Made by a program: the position numbers and the translations under genes
Shown: positions 42,583-52,216 of the stretch, piece after piece
How positions within the stretch are numbered: position 1 is the stretch's first letter
How the letters are laid out: each line of letters starts with the position of its first letter
The notes under the pieces: model-generated
What the model was told of the DNA's origin: nothing
Seen by the model: the letters and a program-made list of their open reading frames with translations, nothing else
Databases searched by the model: none
From: an uncultured Tolumonas sp.
Lineage (GTDB): Bacteria > Pseudomonadota > Gammaproteobacteria > Enterobacterales > Aeromonadaceae
Length of the DNA: 64,000 bases
Assembly: GCF_963676665.1 (NCBI RefSeq)
Contig: NZ_OY781368.1
Location: 62,001-126,000 of the forward strand
Reading direction: 5' to 3'

Positions 42583-43872
42583 TTAACTGAATATACGGTG
42601 TGCCCAAGTCGTTAAACCTGAGGCCACACTCCCAAATAGATCACCAAATACAATTCTTGCGTCTGGGTAGGCGGCACGAATATACGCATCAACGATAGGC
42701 GAGCGCGCGGTACCACCGGTGACGTAGATAACATCCGGAGCAACCTGGGCTTGCTGTTCCACTTCCTTCATCAAACTGATGAATTTATTCAGCTCATTAC
42801 TGATCGCAGTCTGTAATTGCTCGCGATTGATGTCAGTGTGTAAACCCGCTTCGAGATAAGCCATATCAACGGAAGTCACTGCGGTTGATGATAAGGCAAT
42901 TTTTGCGGCTTCCGCACTCTGGCTGATGTGGTAACTGAGCATACTTTCATAGATATGCAGCAGGCGATCGAGCACAGTATCAGGGCGCGCGTCGCGTAAC
43001 AGTTTATGAATTTCACGGCCATTTACAGCAGAGTAGAAAGTGGTTTGTGCATCGACGTTGTTAATACACACCGCATTCCAGAAGATATTCGCTGGTGTAG
43101 GCAAACCGGTTTTCAGCAATTCATCTTTGCCAAACAACGGTGCTAATTGGCGGAACGCGAGTTTGATATCCAGATCGAGACCACCGATACGGTCGCCGGA
43201 ATAACCTAAGATCGATTCATTGCGGTCGGTCAACTCACGATAGGCTGGGCCAACTTTGATCATGGAACAGTCAGTCGTACCACCGCCGATGTCGACAATC
43301 AGTGCGGTCAGGTTTTCATTTAGCGAACGTTCATAATCCAGTGCCGCAGCAATCGGTTCAAACTGAAATTCGATGCGTTTAAAACCGGCATCAGTGGCGG
43401 CGGAAGTCAGCACTTGTACCGCCTGCTGATTGCCTTGTTCACCTTGCGTACCATGAAATTTAACCGGTTTACCGATCACGATCGATTCAATCGGTTGCGC
43501 CGTCTGTGCTTCGCCCAAACGTTTGATATTGCTCATCATCAAACGAACAATTTTTTCATAGGTCAGCAACTGCTGTGGTTTGAGGCGCGCACCTAAAAAC
43601 GATTTAGGGGATTTTACGAAGAAACCATCTTCCGGTGATTCCAGAAATTTGGTGATCGCATCGTTACCGAAGATCTTTTCACCGTCACCGCTCATTGCGT
43701 GGGCCAGTGTTTGATCTTGTGGGCGCAATTGCATGAATTGTTGTGATTTACCGATATACACCGTCGAGGAGATAAAGCGGCTGCCATTATCCAGTGTTAG
43801 CAGTTTAGGCTGGTTGTCTTCCCAGATACCTAATGCTGAGTTTGATGTTCCAAAGTCCAGGCCAGCGTACAT
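42583..43872 (-). CDS. yegD: Hsp70-like protein YegD
   Basis: A 429-residue protein of the actin-like ATPase fold, without the substrate-binding domain of DnaK. Phosphate-1 motif AGLDFGTSNSALG, phosphate-2 VDIGGGTTDCS and adenosine motif VTGGTARSPIVDAYI are present. FFVKSPKSFLGARLKPQQLL is characteristic of YegD. It was described as a chaperone-like protein, but its clients are unknown. It is convergent with the small gene to the left and separated from abrB by 85 bases. Confidence 0.88.
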   Translation of the reverse strand: MYAGLDFGTSNSALGIWEDNQPKLLTLDNGSRFISSTVYIGKSQQFMQLRPQDQTLAHAMSGDGEKIFGNDAITKFLESPEDGFFVKSPKSFLGARLKPQQLLTYEKIVRLMMSNIKRLGEAQTAQPIESIVIGKPVKFHGTQGEQGNQQAVQVLTSAATDAGFKRIEFQFEPIAAALDYERSLNENLTALIVDIGGGTTDCSMIKVGPAYRELTDRNESILGYSGDRIGGLDLDIKLAFRQLAPLFGKDELLKTGLPTPANIFWNAVCINNVDAQTTFYSAVNGREIHKLLRDARPDTVLDRLLHIYESMLSYHISQSAEAAKIALSSTAVTSVDMAYLEAGLHTDINREQLQTAISNELNKFISLMKEVEQQAQVAPDVIYVTGGTARSPIVDAYIRAAYPDARIVFGDLFGSVASGLTTWAHRIFS

Positions 43873-43957
43873 AGCAGATCATCCTCGTTTATCGCGGCCG
43901 GCGAAATTACCACAACATCTCAGCTATCACCAGAAACAATCGCGTAATCGACAACGC

Positions 43958-45040
43958 TTAACCGGCGATAGATGATTCTGTGATGGTTTTGCGCGCAATG
44001 ATTCGGGCAAGGGCTGGGCCAAGGAATATCACCAGAAACAGACGCACTGTCTGTAGTGCCATGACAAATTCCAAATCAACGTTATGGCTACTAGCGGCAA
44101 TGACGGCGATAGAATCCATACCACCGGGGCTGGTGGCGAGATAAGCAGTCAAAGGATCAAGGTGGAAGTGTTGAACTAACCACCATGCTAAGACACCACA
44201 AAAGCCAACCAATAAGACAATCGAGAAGACGATTTGTGGCAAAGCCCGTATGGCATGTTTCAACACTGAGCGAGTGAATCCAAGACCAATACGCCAGCCC
44301 ATTACCGCATAAGCCATGCTGAGCAACCATTCAGGTAGGTCTATTTTCAATAAATGACCACTTTGTAATGCCATGCCTAGCAGCATTGGCACCAGCATAG
44401 CACCCGAAGGGATGCGGGCCAGACGCGCAATGACTATACCTGCCAAGGCCAGTAATACTGTTTCGGCAGTGGCCCATTGTAAGGGTGGAAACCAGATGAT
44501 TGGAATTGCTGTTGCGGCCGAGGTATCCACCCAAAAGCGCGCAATAATAGAAGCTGCACTGGCTACCACGATGACCCGTAGATATTGCATAAAGGCAACC
44601 AAGCGGGCGTCAGCACCAAATTCCTCTGCCATTAACACCATGGCGGCGGCTGCGCCGGGGGAGGAGCCCCAAATTGCGGTTGTACCGGGCAATACTTTTA
44701 ATTTACTGATCACCCAGCCCATTAAACTGCTGGCTGCGATGGTTGATAACACGATAAACAGAAATAAAGACCAGTGCTGCGCAAAGGTGGGAAGCATGCC
44801 TGAGGAGATCGACTGGGCAACCAGGCAGCCGATAATCGCTTGTGCGGCAACAAATAGATGTCGTGATATTTGTAATGAGCCGCCCTGTAAACTCCAGACA
44901 ATGCCGGCGAGCATGGGGCCAAGCAACAACGCGCCCGGCATATTGATGAGCTCCATCACAAATGCAAAAAGCGCTGAAATTAGTATCAGACACAGCCATT
45001 GCAACATGAAATTCATCTTTTCAGGCTGGAATTTCCCCAT
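43958..45040 (-). CDS. abrB: AbrB-family membrane protein
   Basis: A 360-residue membrane protein with about ten helices arranged as two AbrB duplications (PGALLLGPMLAGIVWSLQGG and its second-half counterpart IPSGAMLVPMLLGMALQSGH). GSSPGAAAAMVLMAEEFGAD and ATSPGGMDSIAVIAASSHNV are the family signatures. E. coli AbrB is a putative transporter linked to ammonia-monooxygenase-type regulators; the substrate is unknown. Start ATG 45040 has GGAAG at a rather long ten-base spacing; ATG 45016 is an alternative. Confidence 0.8.
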   Translation of the reverse strand: MGKFQPEKMNFMLQWLCLILISALFAFVMELINMPGALLLGPMLAGIVWSLQGGSLQISRHLFVAAQAIIGCLVAQSISSGMLPTFAQHWSLFLFIVLSTIAASSLMGWVISKLKVLPGTTAIWGSSPGAAAAMVLMAEEFGADARLVAFMQYLRVIVVASAASIIARFWVDTSAATAIPIIWFPPLQWATAETVLLALAGIVIARLARIPSGAMLVPMLLGMALQSGHLLKIDLPEWLLSMAYAVMGWRIGLGFTRSVLKHAIRALPQIVFSIVLLVGFCGVLAWWLVQHFHLDPLTAYLATSPGGMDSIAVIAASSHNVDLEFVMALQTVRLFLVIFLGPALARIIARKTITESSIAG

Positions 45041-45155
45041 TTTCAATGTTCTTCCACAACAAAATTTCTCACTGCAGATAATACGCCTCTGACGTTTTCT
45101 GACAGCGATTTTTTATGAATTTAATTCATTTGAAATTATGAATGAAAGCCTGACT

Positions 45156-45196
45156 GAACAAATCTAAATAATAATAGTTATCATTTAGATTTGTTC
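45156..45196 (+). promoter_or_regulatory. Fur-type operator within a 41-bp palindrome before tonB
   Basis: GAACAAATCTAAAT (45156-45169) is the exact inverse of ATTTAGATTTGTTC (45183-45196). The centre, AATAATAATAGTTATCATTT, fits the Fur consensus built from GATAAT units. It lies about 50 bases upstream of the tonB start codon, so iron should repress the operon. The outer arms extend well beyond a single Fur box. Confidence 0.75.
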
Positions 45197-45242
45197 GGTG
45201 TATGATAATCCTATTGTTTTTATTCGATTCGATGCAATAGCG

Positions 45243-45947
45243 ATGATTTCTGACGCTGTTTTCTATTCACAAAATCGCTCTGGGTTACCGGTGTTCGGCG
45301 GGGTTGTTCTTCTGCATGTGCTTGCTCTGGCGGGCATGCTGAATTATCAATCAGCGGCAATCAAGCCGGAAATGGCACCTGCTACACCATTAACGGTGCG
45401 CTGGGTGACTCCGGTAGAAGAGCCAAAAGCGGATCCCGTTATTGAACCTCAGCCTGTGGTGGAACCGGAACCGCTGCCATTGCCGCCACCGGAAGTGAAA
45501 AAACCTTCGCCGGTGAAAGTGAAACCTAAGCCACTTAAAAAAACGAAGCCGGTAGTGAAGCCGGTTAAGCCAGAGATCAAACCGAAAACTGAGCCGCCAG
45601 TTTCTGCGCCGGTGCAACAACTGAAGCCAGCCCCAGCCAAAGCGGAAATCGCACCAGCGCCGGTTGAAGCGCCAAAATTTAATGCCGCTTATTTATCGAA
45701 TCCGGCACCGGTTTATCCGCGTCGCTCCCGAATGCTGGACGAGGAAGGGATAGTAAAACTGCAGGTGCATGTTTCCGCAGAAGGCAATGCATTGGGTGTG
45801 CAACTGTTTAAAAGTAGTGGTTTTTCCCGTTTGGATGATGCGGCATTAAATGCTGTAAAAAGCTGGCGTTTTGTGCCGGCAAAACGGGGCGACCAATCCA
45901 TCGAAGGCTGGGTGATTGTGCCCGTTTCGTTCAAATTAAGGAGCTGA
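45243..45947 (+). CDS. tonB: Energy-transducing protein TonB
   Basis: A 234-residue TonB. An N-terminal membrane anchor (VFGGVVLLHVLALAGMLN) precedes a long Pro/Lys/Glu-rich spacer crossing the periplasm (about residues 60-150, Pro-Glu then Pro-Lys). The C-terminal domain has NPAPVYPRRSRMLDEEGIVK and WRFVPAKRGDQSIEGWVIVP. It passes proton-motive energy to outer-membrane receptors. ATG 45243 is chosen; the frame is open 15 codons earlier but crosses the promoter. It is the first gene of a Fur-controlled operon with exbB and exbD. Confidence 0.92.
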   Translation: MISDAVFYSQNRSGLPVFGGVVLLHVLALAGMLNYQSAAIKPEMAPATPLTVRWVTPVEEPKADPVIEPQPVVEPEPLPLPPPEVKKPSPVKVKPKPLKKTKPVVKPVKPEIKPKTEPPVSAPVQQLKPAPAKAEIAPAPVEAPKFNAAYLSNPAPVYPRRSRMLDEEGIVKLQVHVSAEGNALGVQLFKSSGFSRLDDAALNAVKSWRFVPAKRGDQSIEGWVIVPVSFKLRS

Positions 45948-45953
45948 TAAAAG

Positions 45954-46712
45954 ATGGAAACACAGCAAGAAGTAACACAAATGGGGTTAACCCATGTATT
46001 AACCCAAACGACAGGTATGGGTTTAATTCCGATTGTTTTGCTGCTTCTTATGTCAATCGCCACTTGGTATTGGATTGTTTTAAAGGTTTATCAAAGTTGG
46101 ACATTACGCCGGAATAGTAAAGTCTTTCTTGACGCTTTCTGGGCTAATCGCAATTTGAAGCAGGTCGAAGAACAGGTCTTAAAACAAGTTAAGCCGGAGC
46201 CTTGTGCTGAACTGATGATTAGTGGTTTGCAAGCTGCGCGTCAGTTACAAAACCTGGAGCAGGGTTTGTTTGAAATGGGCTCACGAGAAGAGTTTGTGTT
46301 ACGTGCGCTGCGCCGTTCAGTGACCCGTAGCACGTTGCGTTTGGAGGCTGGATTAACCTTGTTAGCTTCTGTGGGATCTGCTGCGCCATTCGTTGGTTTA
46401 TTTGGCACGGTGTGGGGCATTTATCACGCCTTGTTGGGGATCAGCGTTTCTGGTCAGAGCACCTTAGATAAAGTCGCTGGCCCTGTCGGTGAAGCATTGA
46501 TCATGACTGCATTTGGTCTGGCGGTTGCCTTACCGGCGGTGCTGGCATACAACGCTTTTGTGCGTGTAAACCGGGTTTATCTGGCAGAGCTCGATGGTTT
46601 TGCGCATGACGTATTTGCTTTGCTGACTACGGGGCACGCGAAAGCTGCAGCACAGCCACAAGCTAAAATGCCCCGCTCTGCCGTGACTGAATTGCAAGCA
46701 GGAGAAGCGTAA
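45954..46712 (+). CDS. exbB: ExbB, TonB motor subunit
   Basis: A 252-residue MotA/TolQ/ExbB protein with three membrane helices. The conserved cytoplasmic and pore regions are RLEAGLTLLASVGSAAPFVG and LFGTVWGIYHAL, then GPVGEALIMTAFGLAVALPA. With ExbD it forms the proton channel that powers TonB. It lies six bases after tonB, and its stop overlaps the exbD start (TAATG). Confidence 0.93.
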   Translation: METQQEVTQMGLTHVLTQTTGMGLIPIVLLLLMSIATWYWIVLKVYQSWTLRRNSKVFLDAFWANRNLKQVEEQVLKQVKPEPCAELMISGLQAARQLQNLEQGLFEMGSREEFVLRALRRSVTRSTLRLEAGLTLLASVGSAAPFVGLFGTVWGIYHALLGISVSGQSTLDKVAGPVGEALIMTAFGLAVALPAVLAYNAFVRVNRVYLAELDGFAHDVFALLTTGHAKAAAQPQAKMPRSAVTELQAGEA

Positions 46713-47131
46713 TGGCGTTTGGCAAATTATCTGACGATGGCGGTGGGCAACCACAAAGTGAGATCAACATGATCCCGCTGATCGACGTTATGCTAGTGCT
46801 TCTGATCGTATTTATGATCACTGCCCCGTTACTCAGTAATGCCGTAAAGGTCGATTTACCGCAAGCGAGCAGTTCACCGGAAGATATCAAAAATAATGAT
46901 ATTAAACTGGCGTTGAAAGCCAGCGGCGAATTGTTCTGGGGTGGCGAGGCGATTAGTCGGGCAGCGTTGGAACTACGTCTGCAGAATGCGGCCAAGCAGC
47001 AACCCGTACCAGAATTGCATATTCACGCTGATCGCAATCTGGATTATGGCAAGGTGGCCGACATCATGGCGCTCTCTTCTCGTTCCGGGGTGAGCAAGAT
47101 TGCGTTTGTCAGTGAACCAACAGGAGAGTAA
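46712..47131 (+). CDS. exbD: ExbD, TonB motor subunit
   Basis: A 139-residue protein with one membrane helix. The key proton-binding Asp lies in INMIPLIDVMLVLLIVFMIT, followed by TAPLLSNAVKVDLPQASS and a periplasmic domain ending KIAFVSEPTGE. It overlaps exbB by one base and is followed two bases later by a small membrane gene. Complete. Confidence 0.93.
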   Translation: MAFGKLSDDGGGQPQSEINMIPLIDVMLVLLIVFMITAPLLSNAVKVDLPQASSSPEDIKNNDIKLALKASGELFWGGEAISRAALELRLQNAAKQQPVPELHIHADRNLDYGKVADIMALSSRSGVSKIAFVSEPTGE

Positions 47132-47133
47132 CC

Positions 47134-47394
47134 ATGGTGATATTCAGTTTGGTTTGTGCTGCTATCGTTGTCACTTGTCTTTATGCCTTGAAGCACAAGT
47201 TACTGACCTGGCCGCTTCAGAAACAGGCTGCCAAATCAACTGCCCGCATGGCATTTGGTCTGGCGTTACTGGTTTGCATTTTCCGTTTTGGTTTTTGGGC
47301 CGGTGTTTTTTCTCTGACCGCCATGCTCATGTTGGCGGCCATTGTGATTCCGTTTTTGTTTACACACCTGATGGATAAACCGGGGTTGCGCTGA
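47134..47394 (+). CDS. Small membrane protein of the siderophore operon (DUF3325-like?)
   Basis: An 86-residue protein with two to three hydrophobic helices (IFSLVCAAIVVTCLYALKHK; LLVCIFRFGFWAGVFSLTAM). Small membrane proteins of this size often lie between exbD and a PepSY gene in iron-uptake operons and are annotated as DUF3325 or DUF3649. The assignment is from position and size. Its stop overlaps the next ATG by one base, showing tight coupling. Confidence 0.65.
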   Translation: MVIFSLVCAAIVVTCLYALKHKLLTWPLQKQAAKSTARMAFGLALLVCIFRFGFWAGVFSLTAMLMLAAIVIPFLFTHLMDKPGLR

Positions 47395-47654
47395 TGTGGC
47401 CTCGCTTATTATCAGGTGTGATGCTGGGGTTTCCACTATCCGCTGTGTTGTGTGGGTTGTTGGCCTATATTCCACTGGGTAACTGGCAATCACTTTGGGT
47501 GCCGGCATTGCTGCTGTTTTTCCCATGCTGGATTGTTCTGACGGGCTGGGCTTTGGCGCAACGACCTAAAAAAACATTAATCTGGCTGGGTTCAGCCAAT
47601 GCAATCTTGATTCCGCTATTTCTTTCATTGAAACATTTTCATCTGGTTGGTTAA
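47394..47654 (+). CDS. Small membrane protein of the siderophore operon (DUF3649-like?)
   Basis: An 86-residue protein with three hydrophobic helices (GVMLGFPLSAVLCGLLAYIP; WVPALLLFFPCWIVLTGWAL; a terminal LIPLFLSLKHF). It overlaps the preceding gene by one base and precedes the PepSY gene by two bases. The sequence resembles DUF3649-type helpers of siderophore use, with no known activity. Confidence 0.65.
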   Translation: MWPRLLSGVMLGFPLSAVLCGLLAYIPLGNWQSLWVPALLLFFPCWIVLTGWALAQRPKKTLIWLGSANAILIPLFLSLKHFHLVG

Positions 47655-47656
47655 TC

Positions 47657-49201
47657 ATGGCGATGCCATCTTCTGATATCTCTGTTTTTCGTCGTTTACA
47701 TACTTGGGTTGGTCTGATTGCTGGCATGGTGTTGTTTGTTGCATTTTATGCTGGTGTGATCACCTTGTTTCGAGGGGAGGTTACTCAATGGCAGCAACCA
47801 GAATTAAGAGCTCAGGCAACGGCGTCACCGGCAGAATATCAAGTATGGCTGGATCGTTTTATCGCGTTACATCCACAAGCCCGTGATGAGTTTTGGATGA
47901 TCTTGCCGGGGGAATATGAAGCACAATTGCGTTTTATGTGGATGGAAGCTGGTAAACATGGCCGGCAGATGGTCACACAATCAGAATTGCAATCAGGGGA
48001 GGATGAAAAGCAGGAAACGAGTGAACTGGCGCATTTAATCAATGAAGTGCATTTCTCTCTGGCCATTCCCGGTATGACGGGCCGAACATTTTTAGGTGTG
48101 ATCAGTCTGCTCTACGGGTTAGCACTCGTGACCGGTATTGTGATTCACTTACCGCGCTTGACGAAAGATTTCTGGTTATTACGCAAACAACAAGGCGAGC
48201 GCCGGCATTGGCTTGATCTGCATAATTTGATTGGTGTGATCAGTCTGCCTTTTCATCTGATATTTGCCTGGACCGGCGCAATCTGGGGATTATCAGCACT
48301 GCTGTATGCTCTGTTTAACAGTGCTATTTTTGACCAGCAACTTTATGCCGCCACCGGGCAAACCTTTATGCCAATGAGCAATGTGCAGCGAACGGGTGTC
48401 GTGCAAGCAGCGCTTCCGGCGGACCTTTTGCTGCGGAAATTGCCGAATACAGCGGAATTCACACCCAAATGGCTGCACTACAAAAATTATGGTGATAGCT
48501 CGGCGCAAGTTGAAATTGTCGCGCAACAGGAAAAGCAATTAAGCCAAAGTAAACTGGTGGTGTTGAACGCAACTACGGGTCAGTTAGTACAAGATCAGAC
48601 TGGTGATAACGAATCGTTAAACCACGGCATGATGATGGGGCTTTATTCCCTGCATTTTGGCGACTTTGGTGGCATAGCTATTCGACTGCTTTATGCTGTA
48701 TTGGGCATTGGCGGCTGTTTTCTGTTTTATTCCGGCAATCAGCTTTGGATTAACTCTCAGCTGAAAAATCGGCAACTTAAAATCCAACGACAAGGCATAG
48801 CCATGGCAAAATTGACCAATGGTTTCTGCATTGGTTGTTGTATTGCTATCTCGTCGTTATTTGTCTTTTCCGCCTTAATGGCGGAGCATCCGAATATCGC
48901 CATGTTACAGACCAAAGCCTTTCTTATCGTGTGGGGCATAACGATGCTTTACAGTTTTCTTCGCCCGATTGCGCAAGGGCGCAGCGAGCTACTCTATGGC
49001 TGTGCGGGTATCACCTTTTTGATCCCGCTGGTAGATTTATGGGTTAACCATAATCAGTTGTTTGCCGGGTTTATCACTTTAAAAACAGCATTTCTTTGGG
49101 TGGATCTGGCTGCGCTGCTTTATGCTTTGGTGTTTTGGCGGCTGGCGCAACGTGCGACTCGTTATGTTATGGATTTTTCAGGTAATATAGCCCGATGCTG
49201 A
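47657..49201 (+). CDS. PepSY-associated membrane protein (PiuB-like)
   Basis: A 514-residue inner-membrane protein of the PepSY-TM family. It begins FRRLHTWVGLIAGMVLFVAF, has LHNLIGVISLPFHLIFAWTG in the second pair of helices and a C-terminal set of four helices. Conserved His residues at helix ends (RLHTW, DLHNL, HFGDF) could hold haem. Relatives act as ferric-siderophore reductases in the inner membrane. It is the last gene of the Fur-controlled tonB operon, with coupling through two-base spacing. Confidence 0.85.
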   Translation: MAMPSSDISVFRRLHTWVGLIAGMVLFVAFYAGVITLFRGEVTQWQQPELRAQATASPAEYQVWLDRFIALHPQARDEFWMILPGEYEAQLRFMWMEAGKHGRQMVTQSELQSGEDEKQETSELAHLINEVHFSLAIPGMTGRTFLGVISLLYGLALVTGIVIHLPRLTKDFWLLRKQQGERRHWLDLHNLIGVISLPFHLIFAWTGAIWGLSALLYALFNSAIFDQQLYAATGQTFMPMSNVQRTGVVQAALPADLLLRKLPNTAEFTPKWLHYKNYGDSSAQVEIVAQQEKQLSQSKLVVLNATTGQLVQDQTGDNESLNHGMMMGLYSLHFGDFGGIAIRLLYAVLGIGGCFLFYSGNQLWINSQLKNRQLKIQRQGIAMAKLTNGFCIGCCIAISSLFVFSALMAEHPNIAMLQTKAFLIVWGITMLYSFLRPIAQGRSELLYGCAGITFLIPLVDLWVNHNQLFAGFITLKTAFLWVDLAALLYALVFWRLAQRATRYVMDFSGNIARC

Positions 49202-49231
49202 CATCATTGATGTTAAGACCGGGAGTCGTGA

Positions 49232-50263
49232 GTGAGCGAACCAATCAACCGTAAACGTTCTTATGCCACCATTCGGGATGTTGCTGCCAAAGCACAGGCA
49301 GGAAAAACCAGTATTTCGCGTTATCTGAATGGCGAATTTCATCTGTTATCGGATGATCTGCGGCAGCGGATTGAAAGTGCAATACAAGAGCTCGAATACC
49401 GCCCTAATCAAATGGCGCGCAGCCTGAAATATGGCCGCACGCGGCTGATAGGCCTGATCATCGCCGATATCAGTAATCCGTTTTCGGTCGAAGTTTTAAA
49501 AGGTGTTGAGTCTGAGTCGATCAAACAGGGTTTCATGACGGTGGTCTGTAATGCCCGCAACAGTATTGAGCTGGAATGTGAATTCCTGAATTTGCTGAAT
49601 GGTTATCGGGTCGATGGCCTGATCATCAATTCCGCAGGTATCAATGCGGATTTTCTGCAGGCGCTGAAAGCGACCACGCTGCCTTTCGTTTTACTCGATC
49701 GAAAAATCGACGATTTCCCCTGTGACATGGTGGGGCTGGATAACCCGCAAGCCGCGCGATTAGCCACCAATCACCTGATTGAGCAAGGCTTTGAGGCGTT
49801 GTTATTCCTGACGGAACCGGTTCGTTATATCAGTGCGCGGCAAGAGCGCCTGCAGACATTTCATCAAATGTTGGAACAACATCCGCATATCAAAGGAGAA
49901 GGCCATGAAGTGGTATTGCCGGCGCCCGATGAAATTGAACGTTTGATTGCGGAGTTCTGCGCAAATCACCGCGGTATGCGTAAAGCCGTGATCGCGGCCA
50001 ATGGTGTACTGACCTTACAAGTAGCCCAGGCACTCAGTCGTTTAGGGCTGAACTGGGGTTCCGATATCGGCTTTTTAAGTTTCGATAATCTGGAATGGGC
50101 CGCCTTGGCCGGTAAAGGCATCACCTCAGTTTCGCAACCAACATCGGAAATGGGGCGAAAAGCAGTGACGTGTCTGTTAGATAAACTCGATAAGCCGGAT
50201 CATCCGCCAGCACAATATCTGTTTAATGGTGAGCTGATTATTCGCGGTTCGACGACGCTATAG
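49232..50263 (+). CDS. LacI-family transcriptional regulator
   Basis: A 343-residue regulator. The N-terminal helix-turn-helix and hinge are TIRDVAAKAQAGKTSISRYL and ELEYRPNQMARSLKYGRT. The periplasmic-binding-like domain starts IGLIIADISNPFSVEVLKGV. It resembles sugar-acid regulators such as KdgR or PtxS. Its position before the convergent pflB gene gives no target; the sugar-acid operon at the right of the window is a possible but distant one. The start is GTG 49232 with GGGAG seven bases upstream. Confidence 0.8.
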   Translation: MSEPINRKRSYATIRDVAAKAQAGKTSISRYLNGEFHLLSDDLRQRIESAIQELEYRPNQMARSLKYGRTRLIGLIIADISNPFSVEVLKGVESESIKQGFMTVVCNARNSIELECEFLNLLNGYRVDGLIINSAGINADFLQALKATTLPFVLLDRKIDDFPCDMVGLDNPQAARLATNHLIEQGFEALLFLTEPVRYISARQERLQTFHQMLEQHPHIKGEGHEVVLPAPDEIERLIAEFCANHRGMRKAVIAANGVLTLQVAQALSRLGLNWGSDIGFLSFDNLEWAALAGKGITSVSQPTSEMGRKAVTCLLDKLDKPDHPPAQYLFNGELIIRGSTTL

Positions 50264-50276
50264 GTTGGCTTTAAAT

Positions 50277-50301
50277 ATCTCCGGCCAATGCAGCCGGAGA
50301 T
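50277..50301. terminator. Hairpin between convergent lacI-type gene and pflB
   Basis: The stem ATCTCCGGC/GCCGGAGAT has a seven-base loop. No long T-run is present, but the position between two stop codons suggests a bidirectional terminator. Confidence 0.55.
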
Positions 50302-52216
50302 CAAGCGTCCTAATCAGGTATTAAATTGAATTTGTAAATGTTCGGGTAATAACGTCCTGCTGTTGTTCACGAGTCAGTGAATTGAAGCGAACGGCATAAC
50401 CAGACACTCGGATGGTCAGCTGAGGATATTTCTCAGGATGATCAACCGCATCCAACAACATCTCTCTGTTCAGCACGTTGACGTTAAGATGCTGCCCACC
50501 TTCAATGCTCTCTTCATGATGGAAATATCCATCCATTAATGCAGCAAGGTTTGTTTTCTGGGCATGAACTTCTTTGCCAAGGGCATTAGGCACGATGGAG
50601 AACGTGTACGAAATACCATCTTTAGCATAAGCAAACGGCAGTTTCGCCACCGAGGATAAAGAAGCCACGGCTCCCTTTGTATCACGGCCATGCACTGGGT
50701 TTGCGCCTGGGCCAAACGGGGCACCGGCACGACGTCCATCCGGTGTATTACCGGTTTTCTTGCCATATACAACATTCGATGTAATCGTCAAAACCGATTG
50801 AGTCGGCACCGCTTTACGATAGGTCGTTAGTTTTTGAATTTTCTGCATAAATTTAGACACTAAATCGCAGGCAATATCATCAACCCGAGGATCATTATTC
50901 CCAAATTGAGGGTATTCACCTTCTACCTGAAAATCGACAATAAGATCATTTTCATCACGAATCGGTTTAACCTTCGCAAATTTAATGGCAGATAATGAAT
51001 CCGCGACCACCGATAAACCGGCGATACCGCAGGCCATGGTTCGATAGACATCCCGGTCCATCAACGCCATCAGTGATGCTTCATAACTGTATCGATCATG
51101 CGAGTAGTGAATAATATTTAAGGCAGTTATATATTGCTTCGCAAGCCAATCCATCAACATGTCAAAACGCGGCATGACATCATCAAAACTTAAATATTCC
51201 GATGTTACTTTAGGAATATCGGGGCCGATTTGTACTTTCAATTTCTCATCAAATCCGCCGTTGATGGCATACAACAACCCTTTAGCTAAATTAGCTCTGG
51301 CACCAAAAAACTGCATGTGTTTACCGACAATTTGTGGGCTCACACAGCAGGCAATTGCATAGTCATCATTATTAAAATCGGAACGCATCAAATCGTCATT
51401 TTCATATTGGATTGACGAGGTATCGATGGAGACTTTGGCGGCAAATAATTTGAATGGTGTTGGTAGTTGCTCGGACCAGAGAATGGTTAAATTAGGTTCT
51501 GGTGCCGCGCCCATATTGTAAAGTGATTGCAAATAACGGAAGGTTGTCTTCGTTACTAACGTGCGACCATCGGTGCCCATTCCTGCCATTGACTCTGTCG
51601 CCCAAATAGGGTCGCCAGAAAACAGTGAATCGTATTCAGGGGTTCTCAGGAAACGCACCATACGTAGTTTCATGATGAAATGATCGACCAGTTCCTGTGC
51701 TTGCGCCTCAGTGATCACGCCATTTTTCAAATCACGATCGATGTATACATCAAGGAAGGTCGATGTGCGACCTAAGGACATTGCTGCGCCATTTTGTGAT
51801 TTTACGGCGGCAAGATAACCAAAATAGGTGAACTGAATGGCTTGTTGAGCATTGACCGCGGGTGATGACATATCAACACCATAAACTAAACCCATACGAC
51901 GAATATCTTCTAACGCATGAATTTGGTCCGCCAACTCTTCGCGTAATCTCAGCGTCTCTTCGACATGTTCGCCTGCTTCTAATTCAGCTTGGGTCGAATT
52001 ATATTGATCTTTCTTATCTTTGATCAGTATATCAATGCCATAGAGTGCTATTCGGCGATAGTCACCGATGATCCGTCCACGTCCATATGCGTCGGGTAAT
52101 CCGGTGATAATGCCTGATTTACGGCAGGCTATAATTTCGGGGGTATATAATTCAAAGCAAGCTTGATTGTGGGTTTTGCGGTATTCGGTAAATGTTTTTT
52201 CTACATTAGGATCTAG

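Noticed and set aside
44373-45092. Plus-strand 239-residue frame opposite abrB
   Set aside because: Antisense to the membrane protein gene; composition fits a mirror of hydrophobic codons.
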